Positions 30,766 to 43,045 of a stretch of 64,000 nucleotides of DNA are shown piece after piece; the first letter of the stretch is position 1, and the number at the start of each line of letters is the position of its first letter. Origin of the DNA: Cladochytrium replicatum (lineage: Eukaryota; Chytridiomycota; Chytridiomycetes; Cladochytriales; Cladochytriaceae); NCBI GenBank assembly GCA_025526935.1, contig JAHLKD010000081.1, forward strand, positions 62,001 through 126,000. Direction: 5' to 3'. The notes under the pieces were generated by a model. That model had not been told where the DNA came from and made no database searches. It saw only the letters and a list, made by a program, of their open reading frames with translations. Both the position numbers and the translations under genes were made by a program.

Positions 30766-33700
30766 ATGAAAGTACGAAGAGTGTGTCGGGCGCTGTACGA
30801 CTATACCGCGCAAACCGATGAGGAAGTCTCGCTCAAAGAGGAAGATTTGGTCTTTGTGACCGACGACTCCGACCCCGACTGGTGGACGGTGAAAATCAAT
30901 GCCAAAGATGCATTTGACGATGGAGGACAGTTGCTTGTGGGGATTGTCCCCGCCTCGTACCTTGAAGAGGTAATTTTCCAAGTGTGCTGACGTATCGCTT
31001 CAAGCGATATTACTGGCTGTTTTATTGATTGGAGTGGCCTGAAATTTTCCGCTTGCCAAGGCGGACGGACTTGCGAATGTCGTTGCTTTGTATGCCTACG
31101 AGGCACGAACCGACGAGGAGCTGACCATCGACGAAGGTGTCCCCCTGATAGTTTACGACAATTCCAACGACCAATGGTGGCTCGTGTTAAATGGAGACGA
31201 GGTTGGGCTGGTTCCGGCCAGTTACGTCGGTGAAGGGGTGAGGATTTATGAACACAATTAGAATTTTTCTGATTCGATAGCACATTTACGCAGGGAGAAG
31301 AGGCTGCCAGCCCTGCGGTCGCCCCAGAAGCCTATTATGAAGCAGAACCCAAATCTCCCACGATTGATCCATCAGCACAGAAGAATGCCTTGCTCTCAGC
31401 TTTGGGCCCGTCTGATATTCCCAAGCGTCCATCAGCTCCAGCTGAGGAGACTGGACCTTCCGACATTCGATACTATGCTCTAACCGTGAGTACCCGCTCA
31501 CGGCAATTTGTTCTGGTTCTCTAATATGCTTGTTCTCAGAGGATCGACAAGAAGAAGAAAAAGAACAGCATCAAAGGATTAATTGGATTTGATGATGACT
31601 ATGTCATTTACTTTGTTCAAGCGAACAACAAGGTTAGGATTGCTCGTCTTGTGAGGGTCTCGATCGAGCTCAATGAATATTCTTTCAGAAAATCATTCAA
31701 AAGTGGCCGTACAACTCCCTGTCCCGGTACACCGAGAAAAAGGGCAAGAGGGTCACGCTCGAGTTTGGATCCCAAACATTTGACTTTGAAGGTGACAAGA
31801 GCGAGCTTGCTGCCTTTGCCCAAAAGCTAGAGGAGTCCAAAACTAGGGTACGTCGGCTTATCGAAGCAGAGTTGACGGGTGAAATAATTTCCGCTTCCGT
31901 AGAGCAAGATCTCTGCGCCGATCCATTCCGTTGCTATGCCTGAGTCGATGACAATCCAGATGCCACCCATGCCACCCAAAGCCGGGGCTCCGTCATCACC
32001 CATCTCTCCTGCAGCGCGTCCGATCTCACCCCCAACCGTATCTGCACCTCCGCCCCCGGTCGGCCCATCCCCTGCTGCAGCTGCTGCAGCGGCCCCGAAG
32101 ATTGCGATTGCACTGTACGACTACGATGCTCAAGAGGACGATCAGCTCAACATTCGTGAGAACGAGAACTTGATGGTGCTGGACGACTCGGACCCCGATT
32201 GGTGGTTAGTGAAGAAGGTGTCCAAGGCAGGAGGTGAAGGTGTGGTTCCTGCCACGTACGTTCAGGTTTGTCGTGTTTGTTACTTGCTTTTTCGTGAGAT
32301 TGACACGGAACGGTCGATCAGCTCAAGCAACGATTGCCTTCAGTTGACGATCCGGTCCCGTCACCCGCAACACCTCAGCGACCGTCTCTTCCGGATCGTC
32401 ATAATCAACACCAGGAGCAAGCATCTCCGATGATCCTTCCCCGTCCTACTCGGGTATGAGAGAATCGCCCGTCGTTTTGCCAGTACTTATGTTTGCTTAA
32501 TTTTAGGTGGAGGAGTACGACGAACCGGAAAGACCAGCTATACCCACACGCCCGGTTCCGACCGTTTTACCATCTCGCCCGACTTTGCCTGATCGACCGA
32601 CCCGTGACGATGGTGCCCCAGCGCGACCACCGCTACCCTCTCGGGACCACCGAGTAAGCATTTGGACTGATCTCCAAAACGACATGAGCTAAACGATATG
32701 AATGTAGGACACAAGCCCTGTTCGTCCGACATTGCCAGGTGAGATCGAGAAGCCACTCGATAGTTTTGAAACTGACCTTCCTTTCAATCGTGCACAGCCC
32801 GAGATGCGAGACCGGCGCTTCCATCCGGCCGACCAGCGACACCTCAGCAAGACAAAAAAGCAGGTGAATGTATGTATTGATGACGAATGCTCCATATTGT
32901 ATGCTGATCACCATTTGAAGTCCCTGATCCTGTCAATGTGCGCATGTGGACCGACACCACCGGCGCGTTTAAGGTCGAAGCAGAGTTCCTTGGCGTGGTT
33001 GATGGAAAGATCCAGCTCCACAAGGTCAACGGCGTCAAAATCGCCGTGCCGTGGGAGAAACTCGACCAGAAGGACCTCAACTTTGTCAAAGGCATCACCG
33101 GAAACCCTAACATCTTTGGTCCCGACAAAACCATTGCACCTGCACCGGGAAGCGGTGGCAAACCCTCGTACACCTACAACGGATTCGACTGGCGCGAGTG
33201 GCTCGAGAAGTCTGCGTCGATCAACCCCGAAGACGCTGAGCGCTATGCGCGCAAGTTTGTCACGGAGAAGATGGACCGGACGCATCTTCCTGATCTCGAC
33301 CGTGATCTGCTGAAGGGGTTGGGAGTCAGCGAAGGCGATATTGTGAGGATCCGGCGAGCTGTGCCTGGATCGATGGCGATTACGTTGACGCCGCAGCAGA
33401 AGCAGGCTGTGATGGAGAAGGAGATGCTGGCACAGGCAAAGAATTTGAGTCTTTTGGATTCTAAGCTTGGTCAGCGTGTTCAGGTATGCACTAATGAACA
33501 TGGCAAAATCTTGCTGGCTTTTTATGGGGTTTAATCTGCAGAGCGAAGCAGCTAAATCCGACCAGATTCAATCGGATGAGGATCTGGCGAGGCAGTTGCA
33601 GGAAAATGAATACCGTGCAGCTGGCGTCACACCACCAAAGATTGTGAAGAACACAAGCACGCCGCGTCGTCGTAAGAACTCAAAACGTACCTCTTGACTG

Positions 33701-35594
33701 TTTAAATGACAACATTTTGTTCAGCTTCCGGGAACCGTTCAGCTTCCACATCGTCAAACATCAACCCACAGACTCTGTCTCTAGCAAAGGAGATTCTTTC
33801 TGCTAGCAACACTATCCCGAAATCAAGCTCATCCTCAACCTCTGAGAACAAGAAGTTTGGAGCCGGCTCGCCTTCTTTGGGTGTAGCCGCTCTTGCCGCG
33901 AACAACAACACTGCAAAGAACGACCCCTGGACAGTTACTTCAAACGCGTCTCCGAAACCGAACCCCACTTCACTGCCCGCTGGGGTTCCGACAAGCGTTC
34001 CGCTATCGGTTCCTGGGTCAGTGGTGGGTCTGCCGACGCCTGTGCTGACGGGTGCGGCGAGTCAGACGATGCCATTCCCGGCTTCGGTGCCTTCATCCGT
34101 TCCGTCAACCGGATTTAACCCGACGCTGCCGATGACAACCCCTGGAATAGGTCTAGGTGGTTTTGGAGCAACACCAGCGTTGGGTCTTGGTGCGACCGGG
34201 TTCGGCTCGCCTGGGCTGGGAGCTGCGGGACTTGGCACTACAGGCTTGGGAACTCCCGGGCTTGCCGCTGCTAACTTGGGAACACCTGGTTTGGGAGCTG
34301 CCGGCTTGGGCACAGCTGGTTTCGGAACTGCTGGACTTGGTGCGAACTTTGGAGCGTTTGGCGGAGTAGGTGGCCTCGGAACGGCTGGATTGGGCACGGC
34401 AGGTTTCAATCCCGCCCTCGGTCTGACAGGTTTGGGCAGCGCACCTCCCCCGATGCCATCGTTGGCGACCAAGCCTATTGCGCCGCTCTCCGCTCCACTG
34501 ATCCCTACACCGCAAGTTGCGCCATCCAGCACATTTGTTCCGATTCCAACCAGCCGACAACCAGCTCTCGGGGGTATGGGAATAGGCGGTGGAATGAACC
34601 TCGGTGGGGGGATCGGAATGGGCAACACAGGCGGTGGAATGGGAATGGGCAATGTGGGTGGGGGGATGGGAATGGGAATGGGCGGTGGAATGGGCGGCGG
34701 GATGGGGATGGGTGGAATGGGAATGGGAGGAGGGCCAGTTACCACACTGAGCAACGTCGGACCGGGCGGAGTGGCCAAACCAGATTGGAACCAGGCTAGT
34801 AAGTGCTTTGTGGAAACCTTTAGACTGGTATGCTGACTTTCTTTTCAATCTAGCACCTCAGAACCCGTTCCCGAATGCACGACTCGCGCTTCCACCAGCT
34901 ACCAGCAACGTCAACACAAACAGTTCACCAGGTATATAATGTTGATTCGGCCAACATTTCGTCATTTGACATTCAAGTTTCTCCTTCTTAGACCCATACG
35001 CTGCTTTCAAGACCATCGATCCTAAGAATGCATCTGTTTTCACGAACCCCGGGCTTGCGAACCAAAACAACAACAGTTTCCCTGGAGCAATGCCATCGGG
35101 TTCGTCGTTTGGCAACATGGGCATGGGGAACAACGCGATTGGTGGAATGAACGGAATAAACTCCACCCCAGGATTCTCAAACATGTCAGGCATGTCGAAC
35201 TCGATGAGAATGGGAGGATCGCCCAACATGGGCATGGGCAACATGGGCATGGGCAACATGGGCATGGGCAACATGGGAATTTCGAATGGTATGGGTATGG
35301 GTGGGACTGGTGGGCTAGGGAATACCGGGATGGGGGCTGGCGGGCTAGGAAATACCGGGATGGGAACTGGAGGGTTTGGTGGAATGGGGGGTAATATGGG
35401 GATGGGTCAAGGTTCGGGTAATATGGGGATGGGTCAAGGTGGTGGTAATATGGGGATGGGCGGAATCGGTGGGACTGGCTTTGGAGCGGTTCCTGGATTT
35501 GGTGCCGCGGGATCGACAATAAGTGGTGCTGGCGGAATGAACATGATGCAGCAGCAACAGCTTCAACAACAACAACAGCAACAACAACAACAGC

Positions 35595-35625
<31 letters not shown>

Positions 35626-35662
35626 GCAACAGCAGTTTGGAATGGGAGGCTATTATCGCTGA
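30766..35662 (+). CDS. SLA1: SLA1 actin/endocytosis scaffold, about 15 exons
   Basis: Adaptor of clathrin-mediated endocytosis that links cargo and Las17/WASP to Arp2/3 actin assembly at cortical patches. Exons 30766-30969, 31061-31237, 31294-31485, 31540-31632, 31689-31847, 31903-32265, 32322-32453, 32507-32653, 32708-32738, 32798-32863, 32921-33483, 33542-33671, 33725-34798, 34854-34931 and 34992-35662; 1359 residues. SH3-1 begins CRALYDYTAQTDEE, SH3-2 VVALYAYEARTDEE, SH3-3 IAIALYDYDAQEDDQ (about 335-393). The SHD1 cargo-binding domain has VRMWTDTTGAFKVEAEFLG (about 524-590). SHD2, a SAM-like domain, has FDWREWLEKSASINPED (about 608-670). Pro-rich PxxP stretches lie between. The C-terminal third is Gly/Met/Leu repeats ending in polyglutamine. 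The start at MKVRRVCRALYDY is the nearest to SH3-1; an upstream exon is possible. Confidence 0.92.
34160..35640 (+). repeat. Coding low-complexity repeats in SLA1: GLG(A/T)xG, GMGMGG and polyQ
   Basis: From 34160 the frame encodes tandem LGTxGLGxxGL units, from 34560 GGGMGMGN-type units, from 35100 MGNMGMGN units, and at 35548-35637 a CAR-repeat polyglutamine tract of about 28 residues. These low-complexity tails are typical of Sla1/Pan1-type endocytic proteins and may drive condensation (inference). Confidence 0.85.
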
Positions 35663-36030
35663 TTCGAAACTGTTAGAATGTTGATGGACGATGGTTCTTC
35701 CCCTTCCCTTTCCCGATCCCTTTCCCATTCCTCATTTTCTCCTTTGTGTGAGTGCGGTCACCAAGTTGTTCTTACATTTAGTGTTTCATTTTTGACATTT
35801 TGCGGGGGTTTTCCTTTCCCCGGCTGGTTGGGTTATGTGTTTTCCTGGGTCCAATCTGTTTCCCGTTTCACACTTCGCGGATGAAAGCCAAAAATAATTG
35901 GTTAAAGAGTTTAATCACGTCTTGGGAGAAAATTTGGTGAAGTGTGCAGAAAACCTAATGAGATCTCATTTCAATCCATAGCGTACAGGTTCTGCTTCAA
36001 CCACAAAATAGCGCTATGTTGCTTCCAACT

Positions 36031-37183
36031 CTACTTGCTGGCAAGTTTCTCCGCCACCAACTTCTCAGAGAACTCCCACAGTTTGTCCCTCAGCGCCTTG
36101 TCTTCCGCGGCGGGCGACGGGGTGGTCAGCTTGTCGAGGGGGGTAAAGTATTGTCCACGGTATTCCTTCTGCTCGATCTCCGGAGAGGTTGCAGCATACA
36201 ACTGAGTGAGAGCTCCTTGTTGAGGCGTCAACGAAATGAAAGGCATGACCATCTTGCTGAGTGCGACGAATGGACGGGTGTACCAGCTGTTTGCTAGCGC
36301 GTAGGGACCGCGCATCAGCTCGGTGTTAACGAAGCCCTAACAATACAGTTTAGACCATGAGAGAAGTGAAAAACCTTTTACGGGCTCACTGGATGGATTG
36401 CGTTGACCCACACTTGCTTTCCAGCAAGTTTATCGGCCAAACTCTTCGAGAACAGTATGTTTGCAAGCTTCGATTGTCCATAGCGCTGAGTCGTTGACAA
36501 AGCGCTAGAATCGTTGATCTTATCAAATAGAACGCCTCCGTTCGGATGGAATTTGTGTCCCATTGAGCTAACATTGACGATACGAGCTGGGGCGGATCGC
36601 TCAATGACAGGGAGCAGAGTGGTGGTGAAGGCAAAATGACCTGAAGGCAGAATTTAGTTAACACCAGATAACGTCTCTTATTTTGACTTGCCCAAATGGT
36701 TAATCCCAATTTGAGTTTCGATTCCGTCCTTGGTCAGCTCAAACGGCGTGGCCATGATTCCTTCATTGTGCAGAAAAATGATAAATCAACGACACAGTCC
36801 CAGATACAATACAACTCACCAGCGTTGTTGATCAAGATGTGCAAAGGTTCGCCGCTCTTGACAAACTTCTCTGCGGCCTCCTTGGTCTGCTTCAAATCGG
36901 CCAAGTCAAGCTGCATGAACTCGACCTTCGCGTTTGGAATATCCTTGCGAATCGCATCGAGTGCAGCTTGCGCGCGCTCGGGGCTCCGTGCAGCAAGGTA
37001 CACCTTGGCGTTTTTCTCTGCGAGGGCCCTCACTGTGGTCAAACCAATGCCGGTGTTGCCACCGGTTACGATTGCGGTCTATGCGTAGTCAATGCAAATG
37101 ATAAGGAAACAGCTTGCGCAGGTCTCCGTCTTCGCACATGCCTTTCCCGTAAGATCCGGAATTTCGTCAGTTGAGAAGGGCAT
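36031..37183 (-). CDS. Short-chain dehydrogenase/reductase (retinol dehydrogenase-like)
   Basis: NAD(P)-dependent oxidoreductase of the SDR family. Exons 37183-37142, 37078-36820, 36760-36692, 36640-36390 and 36336-36031; 308 residues. TGGNTGIG is the cofactor loop, DLADLK the adenine pocket and LINNAG the central strand. VNVSSMGH holds the catalytic Ser and YGQSKLAN the catalytic Tyr and Lys, followed by the HPGFVNTEL hinge. An Ala-Arg after strand 2 (YLAARSPERA) favours NADP(H). Introns 1 and 3 begin GC, not GT (AAAG/GCATGT and TTGG/GCAAGT), with normal AG ends; the frame demands them. Convergent with SLA1 (368 bp between stops). Two decayed paralogues lie at 37370-38344 and 42740-43045. 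Confidence 0.9.
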
Positions 37184-37249
37184 CGTTACGTCTTAATACT
37201 TCGTGGTGCGCGCTAAAGTTCTTGAGTTTCTCCTGGCTTGCACGTAGAG

Positions 37250-38344
37250 GACGGTGGTCACGTGTATAGTGTTTTGAGGAAGAACGCCACATTTATGCGC
37301 AGCTGCCGTTTGACAAATTTGTTGTTGGTGAGTTGGAAAATAAGAGATTGTAGTGTGCTTATCGTATCGTATCGCAGGATTTGTTTCATTCGCGAAGCCA
37401 GCTTCTGAGCAACAAGAGCCTCAGAGAAATCCCATAATCCATCCCATGGGCTCGCGGTCAGTAAGCTTTCCAAATGGAAAAAAGTAGCGTCCCTGCGATC
37501 CATGACGAGTCCTTGTGGAGAGCTGCATTAGGGCATCGGGTCATCTCACTGCACCCTGAAGTGAGTAAGTTACATTAAAGTTTCTCACTGGTCTGGTTGT
37601 GTTTACTCCACGTACTGGATTGACAGCAGAAGTCGATCAGCTAGACTTTTGGTGAGCAGGACGTTTTCCAGCTTCGATTGCCCGTAGCGCTGCCAATTTC
37701 TGATAGATTCCAGATTGTTCGGCTCATCGAACAGAACGCCTCCTTAAGGATGAAAATTGTGTCCTCGGGAACTGACATCAACTATGTGAGTCGGAGCGGA
37801 GCGCTCGAGAAGAGGGAGGAGTGTAGATGTGAATAAGAAGTGGCCTAAGGCATAAACATCGTGAAATTGTGTGAAAAACATCTGTCATCTCGTTACCCAA
37901 GTGATTCACTGCGAATTGGCACTCTATCCCATCCTTGGTCAGTGCAAACGGATGGGGCAATATACCTTTAAGGATTAGAAGGAATCCAAATTCACAGGCC
38001 TTAAAAATAGCAACCTGTATTATTGATCAAATTATGAAGCGGCTCCCCACTGCCCAGGAACGTTTGTGCAGCCGCTTTCGTTTGTATCAGGTCGGATAGA
38101 TCAAGCCGAGAAATTCCACTTTTGCGGTTGGATTCTCTTTCCGGACTTCATCGATGGCTTGAAGTGCCTTAGCCGGATTTCTGGCAGCCAAATGCACCTT
38201 TTCACCTTTCTGCGAAAGGGACTTCACGGTCACCAAGCCTACCCAGTGTTTCCGCCGGTAGCAATGCAGGTCTGTAATGATTGAGCTATCTCGTGGATGC
38301 TTACCTTCAGTCAAATCGGGAAGGTCATCAATGGAGAGGCTCAT
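37250..38344 (-). pseudogene. SDR paralogue, decayed
   Basis: Lies directly upstream of the intact dehydrogenase on the same strand. Remains in order: MSLSIDDLPDLTEGK (38344), VTVKSLSQKGEKVHLAARNPAKALQAIDEVRKE, GILPHPFALTKDGIECQFAVNHLG (about 37895-37975), LERSAPTHIVDVSSRGHNFHP, RYGQSKLENVLLTKSLADRL and a C-terminal WDFSEALVAQKLASR (about 37380-37440). The TGxxxGIG loop, NNAG and the hinge are damaged, with several stops and shifts. A recent tandem duplicate that has decayed. Confidence 0.8.
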
Positions 38345-38504
38345 ACCTTGAAGGGGCGACAGTTTGAAAACTTGTTTACTATCGACTTATTTTCGCTATT
38401 ATAATTGCAACTGTGTGTGATCCATGCAAATTGGTCATCATATGTCCGCCTAAGGGTTCATCACAGCCAAAAATACAGCAGTAAGATTTCCGTGTTATGA
38501 TTTC

Positions 38505-39600
38505 AGTGCAATCCTGATGCCCTCCGTCTCGAGTGCGGCCACTGCCGTGTCAGTGCTGGCGACCTTCTTCGTATTGATCAGCTTTCTCGTGAGCTTCCTT
38601 TTAGCGACTAACGCAATATCATTCGTTTCGTCCTCCACAGAGCCACTATCTTTGTCGTATATTGCCGACTTTTTTCGCCGGAGTCCGTTTCATTGCGCTG
38701 CACTTATTTTCAAGAGACTTTCTCAGGTTCAGCCCACGACCGGAGTCCCAGGTAACAATAATTGTATTGAGATTGTGAAAGCTCATATCAATTTCCATCA
38801 GAGCCGTTGGAATCAATGGTCTGGATATATATCCTACAAGTTTTGCCTTTGCTACTTCTTTCCGATGATTTTGATGTGGTCTTCTAACGGGAGGTTCCAT
38901 GTGCCCAGCGGAATCCCCGGTCCCATCAATGACCTGAATCTTGTTTGGTGATGTTAAACTATCTATTTGCGTTCTCTTTGACTTACCTTGGATATTTTTA
39001 CCTGTCCAGTAATGTTGCAGATCAGTCTGGCCTCTGTACGTTTTCTGTTGGTCGAACCAGCCAACGTTGCATGTACTTGGATGGCTCTGAAAACATTGGG
39101 AACATGAGCTATCGAGCATCATGGGTTGGGGCTCCCGGGCCTACGACGGTAAGCACACCGAACAGCGACCTGTCGCTTTCGAGAGTACATAAGGAGCTTC
39201 GCTAGTGGGTACATTATAATGGAGCCTCCTCGGATCACTCACTTAGCGTCCGCCAGATTAGACACTCCGTCGGCGGAATATGCAAGGAATTTTGTAGGGA
39301 AAAGGAGGATTTCTCCGGTTAGACTCGTATCTCCAGTGAGAGCGCATTGAGAACCCGAACACAACGTTCCCTGACGAGACCAAGGTAATAATATTGTTCG
39401 TTGCTCCATACTGACACGTCGGATCGTGCAGCAGATCGAATTCAACCAGCAATATGTCTATTTTATTGGGCTGTGACTCTTTCTTCACGACAACTGTATA
39501 TTGGCTCGCTGGGGATACAGGTTCAGACCGTTGTACGCCAGTAACCTCGCAAAATACTCTCACGAGAATCTCATTGATTATGGATCGGACCAACGGTTTC
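38505..39600 (-). other. Possible spliced gene on minus, unrecognised
   Basis: Coding-like minus-strand pieces: CQYGATNNIITLVSSGNVVFG (39258-39593 frame), STCNVGWFDQQKTY and TDLQHYWTG (about 38990-39075), IQVIDGTGDSAGHMEPPV (about 38890-38940), and a C-terminal charged tail SAIYDKDSGSVEDETNDIAL...ALETEGIRIALKS ending near 38505. GTAAGT and AG sites between pieces are plausible, but phases were not resolved. No family recognised. Confidence 0.3.
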
Positions 39601-40355
39601 TAGGATATGTTCACAGGGAAGTTCAGCCATTATGTGCGTGATCGATGGAAAGACTTATCCCAGAAAATATTCCGAGGCGATCTTACAGGGAATGCGACGT
39701 TGCAACGGGAACGCGAACTGGGTTTCGCCGCTTACATGGGGCAGTGGTGTACAGATGATGCAGTCAATACGGTCGGTGGGATGGCGACCGCAAGTTTGAA
39801 CCGTTGAAGCTACAAGCTGCATGATCCCGCTTACGCTTTTCAGCTTTTTCGTCATTGGGCTGGAATGTTTTTCTGTTTGTTGTGAGATATTTCACGGCAA
39901 GCTCTGGGCGGGCGGCGTGAGTTCGCTCTGGAAACGTCAGATTAAATGCACGGCTGTGTTTGACCTGCAAGAGCTGTTGTAAACACTGCAGCGGATCTAG
40001 TGAACTCAGCCGACACGTCAGCCTGAAATCACGACTCTAGCAGGTATTGGGTCCTTGAATGTTTGGGCGAAAACAGATGGGCCATGGAAAACCTCGTCGC
40101 TATTCAGAGGCTAAACGGAAGAGGGTTATGAAGAGAATATTCGTGAAACAAAAGGGTTCTTGCAAACGATCTTTTTTTTTCTTTTCTTTCTTATCCTGTT
40201 TCTTTTCTTTTCTTGGTTAGAAAAAGGTGTTATTTCAATACAAAGAAAACCCGAGTGAGCATAACCAGATCGAGATAATACAACTGAAAATCACCTAACA
40301 TCAATTTGACAATAGAAAGACCAAAAAGTGACCCATGCCTTTGGCAACTTCAGAA
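39601..40355. other. Intergenic, nothing recognised
   Basis: Short frames only. A T/C-rich tract at 40167-40215 marks the 3' flank of the membrane-protein gene. Confidence 0.35.
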
Positions 40356-42237
40356 CTAGCTCTGTCTCCAGGGCCTTCTTTCGGAGGGACGAGAGGAGGG
40401 AATGGAAATCTTCGCTGGCATTCCAACTTTAGGAATCAGCACATCTCTGTTTTCAGCAGCACCGTCGATGCGTGATCCGTCGTAATGCATTTCCGTTCCG
40501 ATATGTAAGCTTCCATGCTCTCTGAGCCAGGACCTCAGCGGAGAGAATACACCGTGATATTCGCGATTGGCAGCGCCATACTCCGAGAGCAAGATGCGCA
40601 TCCACTCTTCCACGTCGGCGAATCTCCCAGCGTCAAACGACATATATGCACCGTTGCGTATGACGTTTTTGAGTAGAACGATCGACGCTAATGCAAGTGG
40701 CCACGCCATCAGTGAGAGAACTGCAATCAAGCGCGGTCCATCAATCCCAACAAATTGCCTCTGCTCTGTCTTTGAAGCCAAGATGATAGGCGGGCCAGTA
40801 GAGGACAGTAGAAGGGCCTGCGAATCGTTCGGAAAGAGCGTCTCACTAATCAAGGCATTGGCAGAAAATGACACATAATCTGTTAAAGTGCAGGGGTCTC
40901 CTGCAAAGACGTGCTGAGCACAGAAAGCGTACGCATTTTTCCATATCGAGTTATAAATTGGCTCTTCCCGGTCTCGCATAGACATGAGAGAAGTAATCTG
41001 GGAAGAATCCCGAAATGGCGCAACGATTCTCGAAGAACTTTGGAAAGACGGTTCAAGTAGCAGTTGGTTCTGACTGTACCGAACGTTGGTCTCAATAATG
41101 ACAGTTGAAAAGTCGCATTGGTGCCCAGAAAAGAAGAAGCCGTAAAACTCTTTGGATGAAGGATCTCGTGGTTGCGATATATTGATCCCGCCGTACGCCG
41201 CCGTTTCCGCCGCATTCAAGAACACGGCTCCATAATCAATAATTTGACCAGGAAACAATTGGATTTCTTTCGTTTGGTACAGGGTGCCGGTGTTTGGGTT
41301 TGTCCAGTTGAGCGGAAATATGATATCGCCACCGACGCGCACACCAGAGAAGCAAAACGGGTCCGTGGTTCCATTAAAGCAGAAGGAAGAACTTGGGTTT
41401 AAATTTGTGCACGCTGCTGTGGTTAGCAAGCATTCCTGCCTGCCGTCAAAAACCGCCCGCAGCGGATCGACGGCTGCTGGGATGAGGGACGCGGCAGCTG
41501 GGCAGCTTAATACGGTTCCTGGCTGGCCGAGCCTTGCGTGACGGAAAGTAATCTGCTGTGATCCGAATGCCGAAATGCCAAAAACAGCTCGCGCGAGAGA
41601 TGCATCCCTCGGGCGATGTAAAGCCTCGCCGACAAAAAAGTTATTCGAAGGGAAAAAGGAGAAAATATTGGCGGTAGTCTGCAAGGTGGAAAGCCAGGCA
41701 GTTGTGGTGGGAGCAGTGGCGGAGACGAAGGAAAGGTCGACTGGTATTGTTGCAACGACGGAGCGAACGGTCGAAGTGTTCAATAGTATGGCGACGCGAA
41801 GGCTTCCAATGGCAAAAGCCCACACTACAATCCACCATATCGAGCTTCTTCGCGCTGTCTGGCTGTTAATAAGTGCAGTCAAGACGTCCTGGAGGTGCTC
41901 GTTTCTCGTTCGACTCAGCGCAAAGAGCTCCGCAACGTCCAAAGGATATCTCGCCTCAAAAACACTTTGATTTTTGGTTCTAAATGGAATACTGCCACCG
42001 AAAGTATTTCAGAAAGTACTCAAAGATTTGTCGGCACTCCTACCTTGCTAATTGATATTCATTATGCCTGTTTGTTTTTGTAGTTCCAAACTTGTTCAAG
42101 ATAATATGAGACGATAGAGCGAATCGAATCAAAATTGTGAGCCCAAACCCAATCAAGCCGAAGGCGAGGTTGATTGCCAGGTTGACCAGACCGACACTCT
42201 CGATCGGGATGTAGGTGTTGATGACAAACGAATCCAT
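40356..42237 (-). CDS. Three-pass membrane protein with Cys-rich ectodomain, unknown function
   Basis: Exon 1 42237-42044, intron 42043-41950 (94 nt), exon 2 41949-40356; 595 residues. Hydrophobic segments: LVNLAINLAFGLIGFGLTIL (about 15-40), WWIVVWAFAIGSLRVAILL (about 98-116) and VLSLMAWPLALASIVLL (about residue 475). Between the second and third lie about 350 residues with roughly ten Cys (CLLTTAACTNLNPSSSFCFN, DPFCFSG, FCAQHVFAGDPCT) and several N-glycosylation sites, so it is probably extracellular. The cytoplasmic tail is basic and ends SRPSERRPWRQS. No domain recognised; the pattern resembles lineage-specific agaricomycete membrane proteins. Start chosen as the Met directly before the first hydrophobic segment. 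Confidence 0.7.
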
Positions 42238-42739
42238 TTTACAGAAAGATGGAGAAAGACGTTCCCCGCTCGAACGTGGGCGATCGTAGTTCAATCAGCT
42301 CTCTGGAGGGCCCTAAGCTCCCACCAGATCAGGGTCCTGGTGTGGCGAGACATGAATCACTGAATTTTATGTCTCGATCAGCGATGAAAAACGCGGTGAA
42401 AAACGTCCATGTTAGTCTGGAACTGCTACAATGCCAATAAATTCAGAATAAACAGTTGATCTTGAAATATTGTCCTCGAGTAGTTTTCTTGTGCATCTCC
42501 GCACACAAACTTCCAATCGCACACGACCACTCCGCTTTCGCATCGTCAACAAAACTTGTGAACCAGCATTCAAGAATGCCACCAGTCTTTCCCGCCGATC
42601 CGACATATCTCATCGAAATTGTGTGATTTTTGATTTCTATCAACGAGAAAGGATCTCTTTGTCGACTTTTTCCCGATCTTCGGCGAAACGCATTAACTTA
42701 CATAAACAGGATAGAATCAATCTCGTAAATCACGCCAGC
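42238..42739. other. Intergenic, nothing recognised
   Basis: Upstream of the membrane-protein gene; no coding signal apart from short antisense frames. Confidence 0.35.
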
Positions 42740-43045
42740 AGTTTCTCCTTCACAAGCTTCTCAGGTACGGCCACGATTTTCCCCTAAGCTCTTCATCCTC
42801 CGACGCTGCCCCAGCGTTCTTTACTAGTTTCCCAAACGGAACAAAGTACTGTCCCCAGTAATCCTTTCGTTCGATCTCAGGAGCTGCCGACAGATACTTA
42901 GAGGATAAGGATACAAAGGCATGCAGAGGCGAACAAGATGATGATGAGGCTTTCGAGTAGCGCAAACAATCTACCGACCAATCACCTTCTGTTGACTTCT
43001 TAATGGAAGAGCGGGGGGCAAGGATGACCCTCGACAAGAGCACCT
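42740..43045 (-). pseudogene. SDR paralogue, C-terminal fragment
   Basis: Minus strand reads SAAPEIERKDYWGQYFVPFG and GAASEDEELRGKSWPYL, matching the end of the intact dehydrogenase (SPEIEQKEYRGQYFTPL and PAAEDKALRDKLWEF). No cofactor or catalytic part remains. Confidence 0.75.

Noticed and set aside
34062-34848. Pro-rich minus-strand frames opposite SLA1
   Set aside because: Mirror image of the Gly/Met repeats; no independent support.
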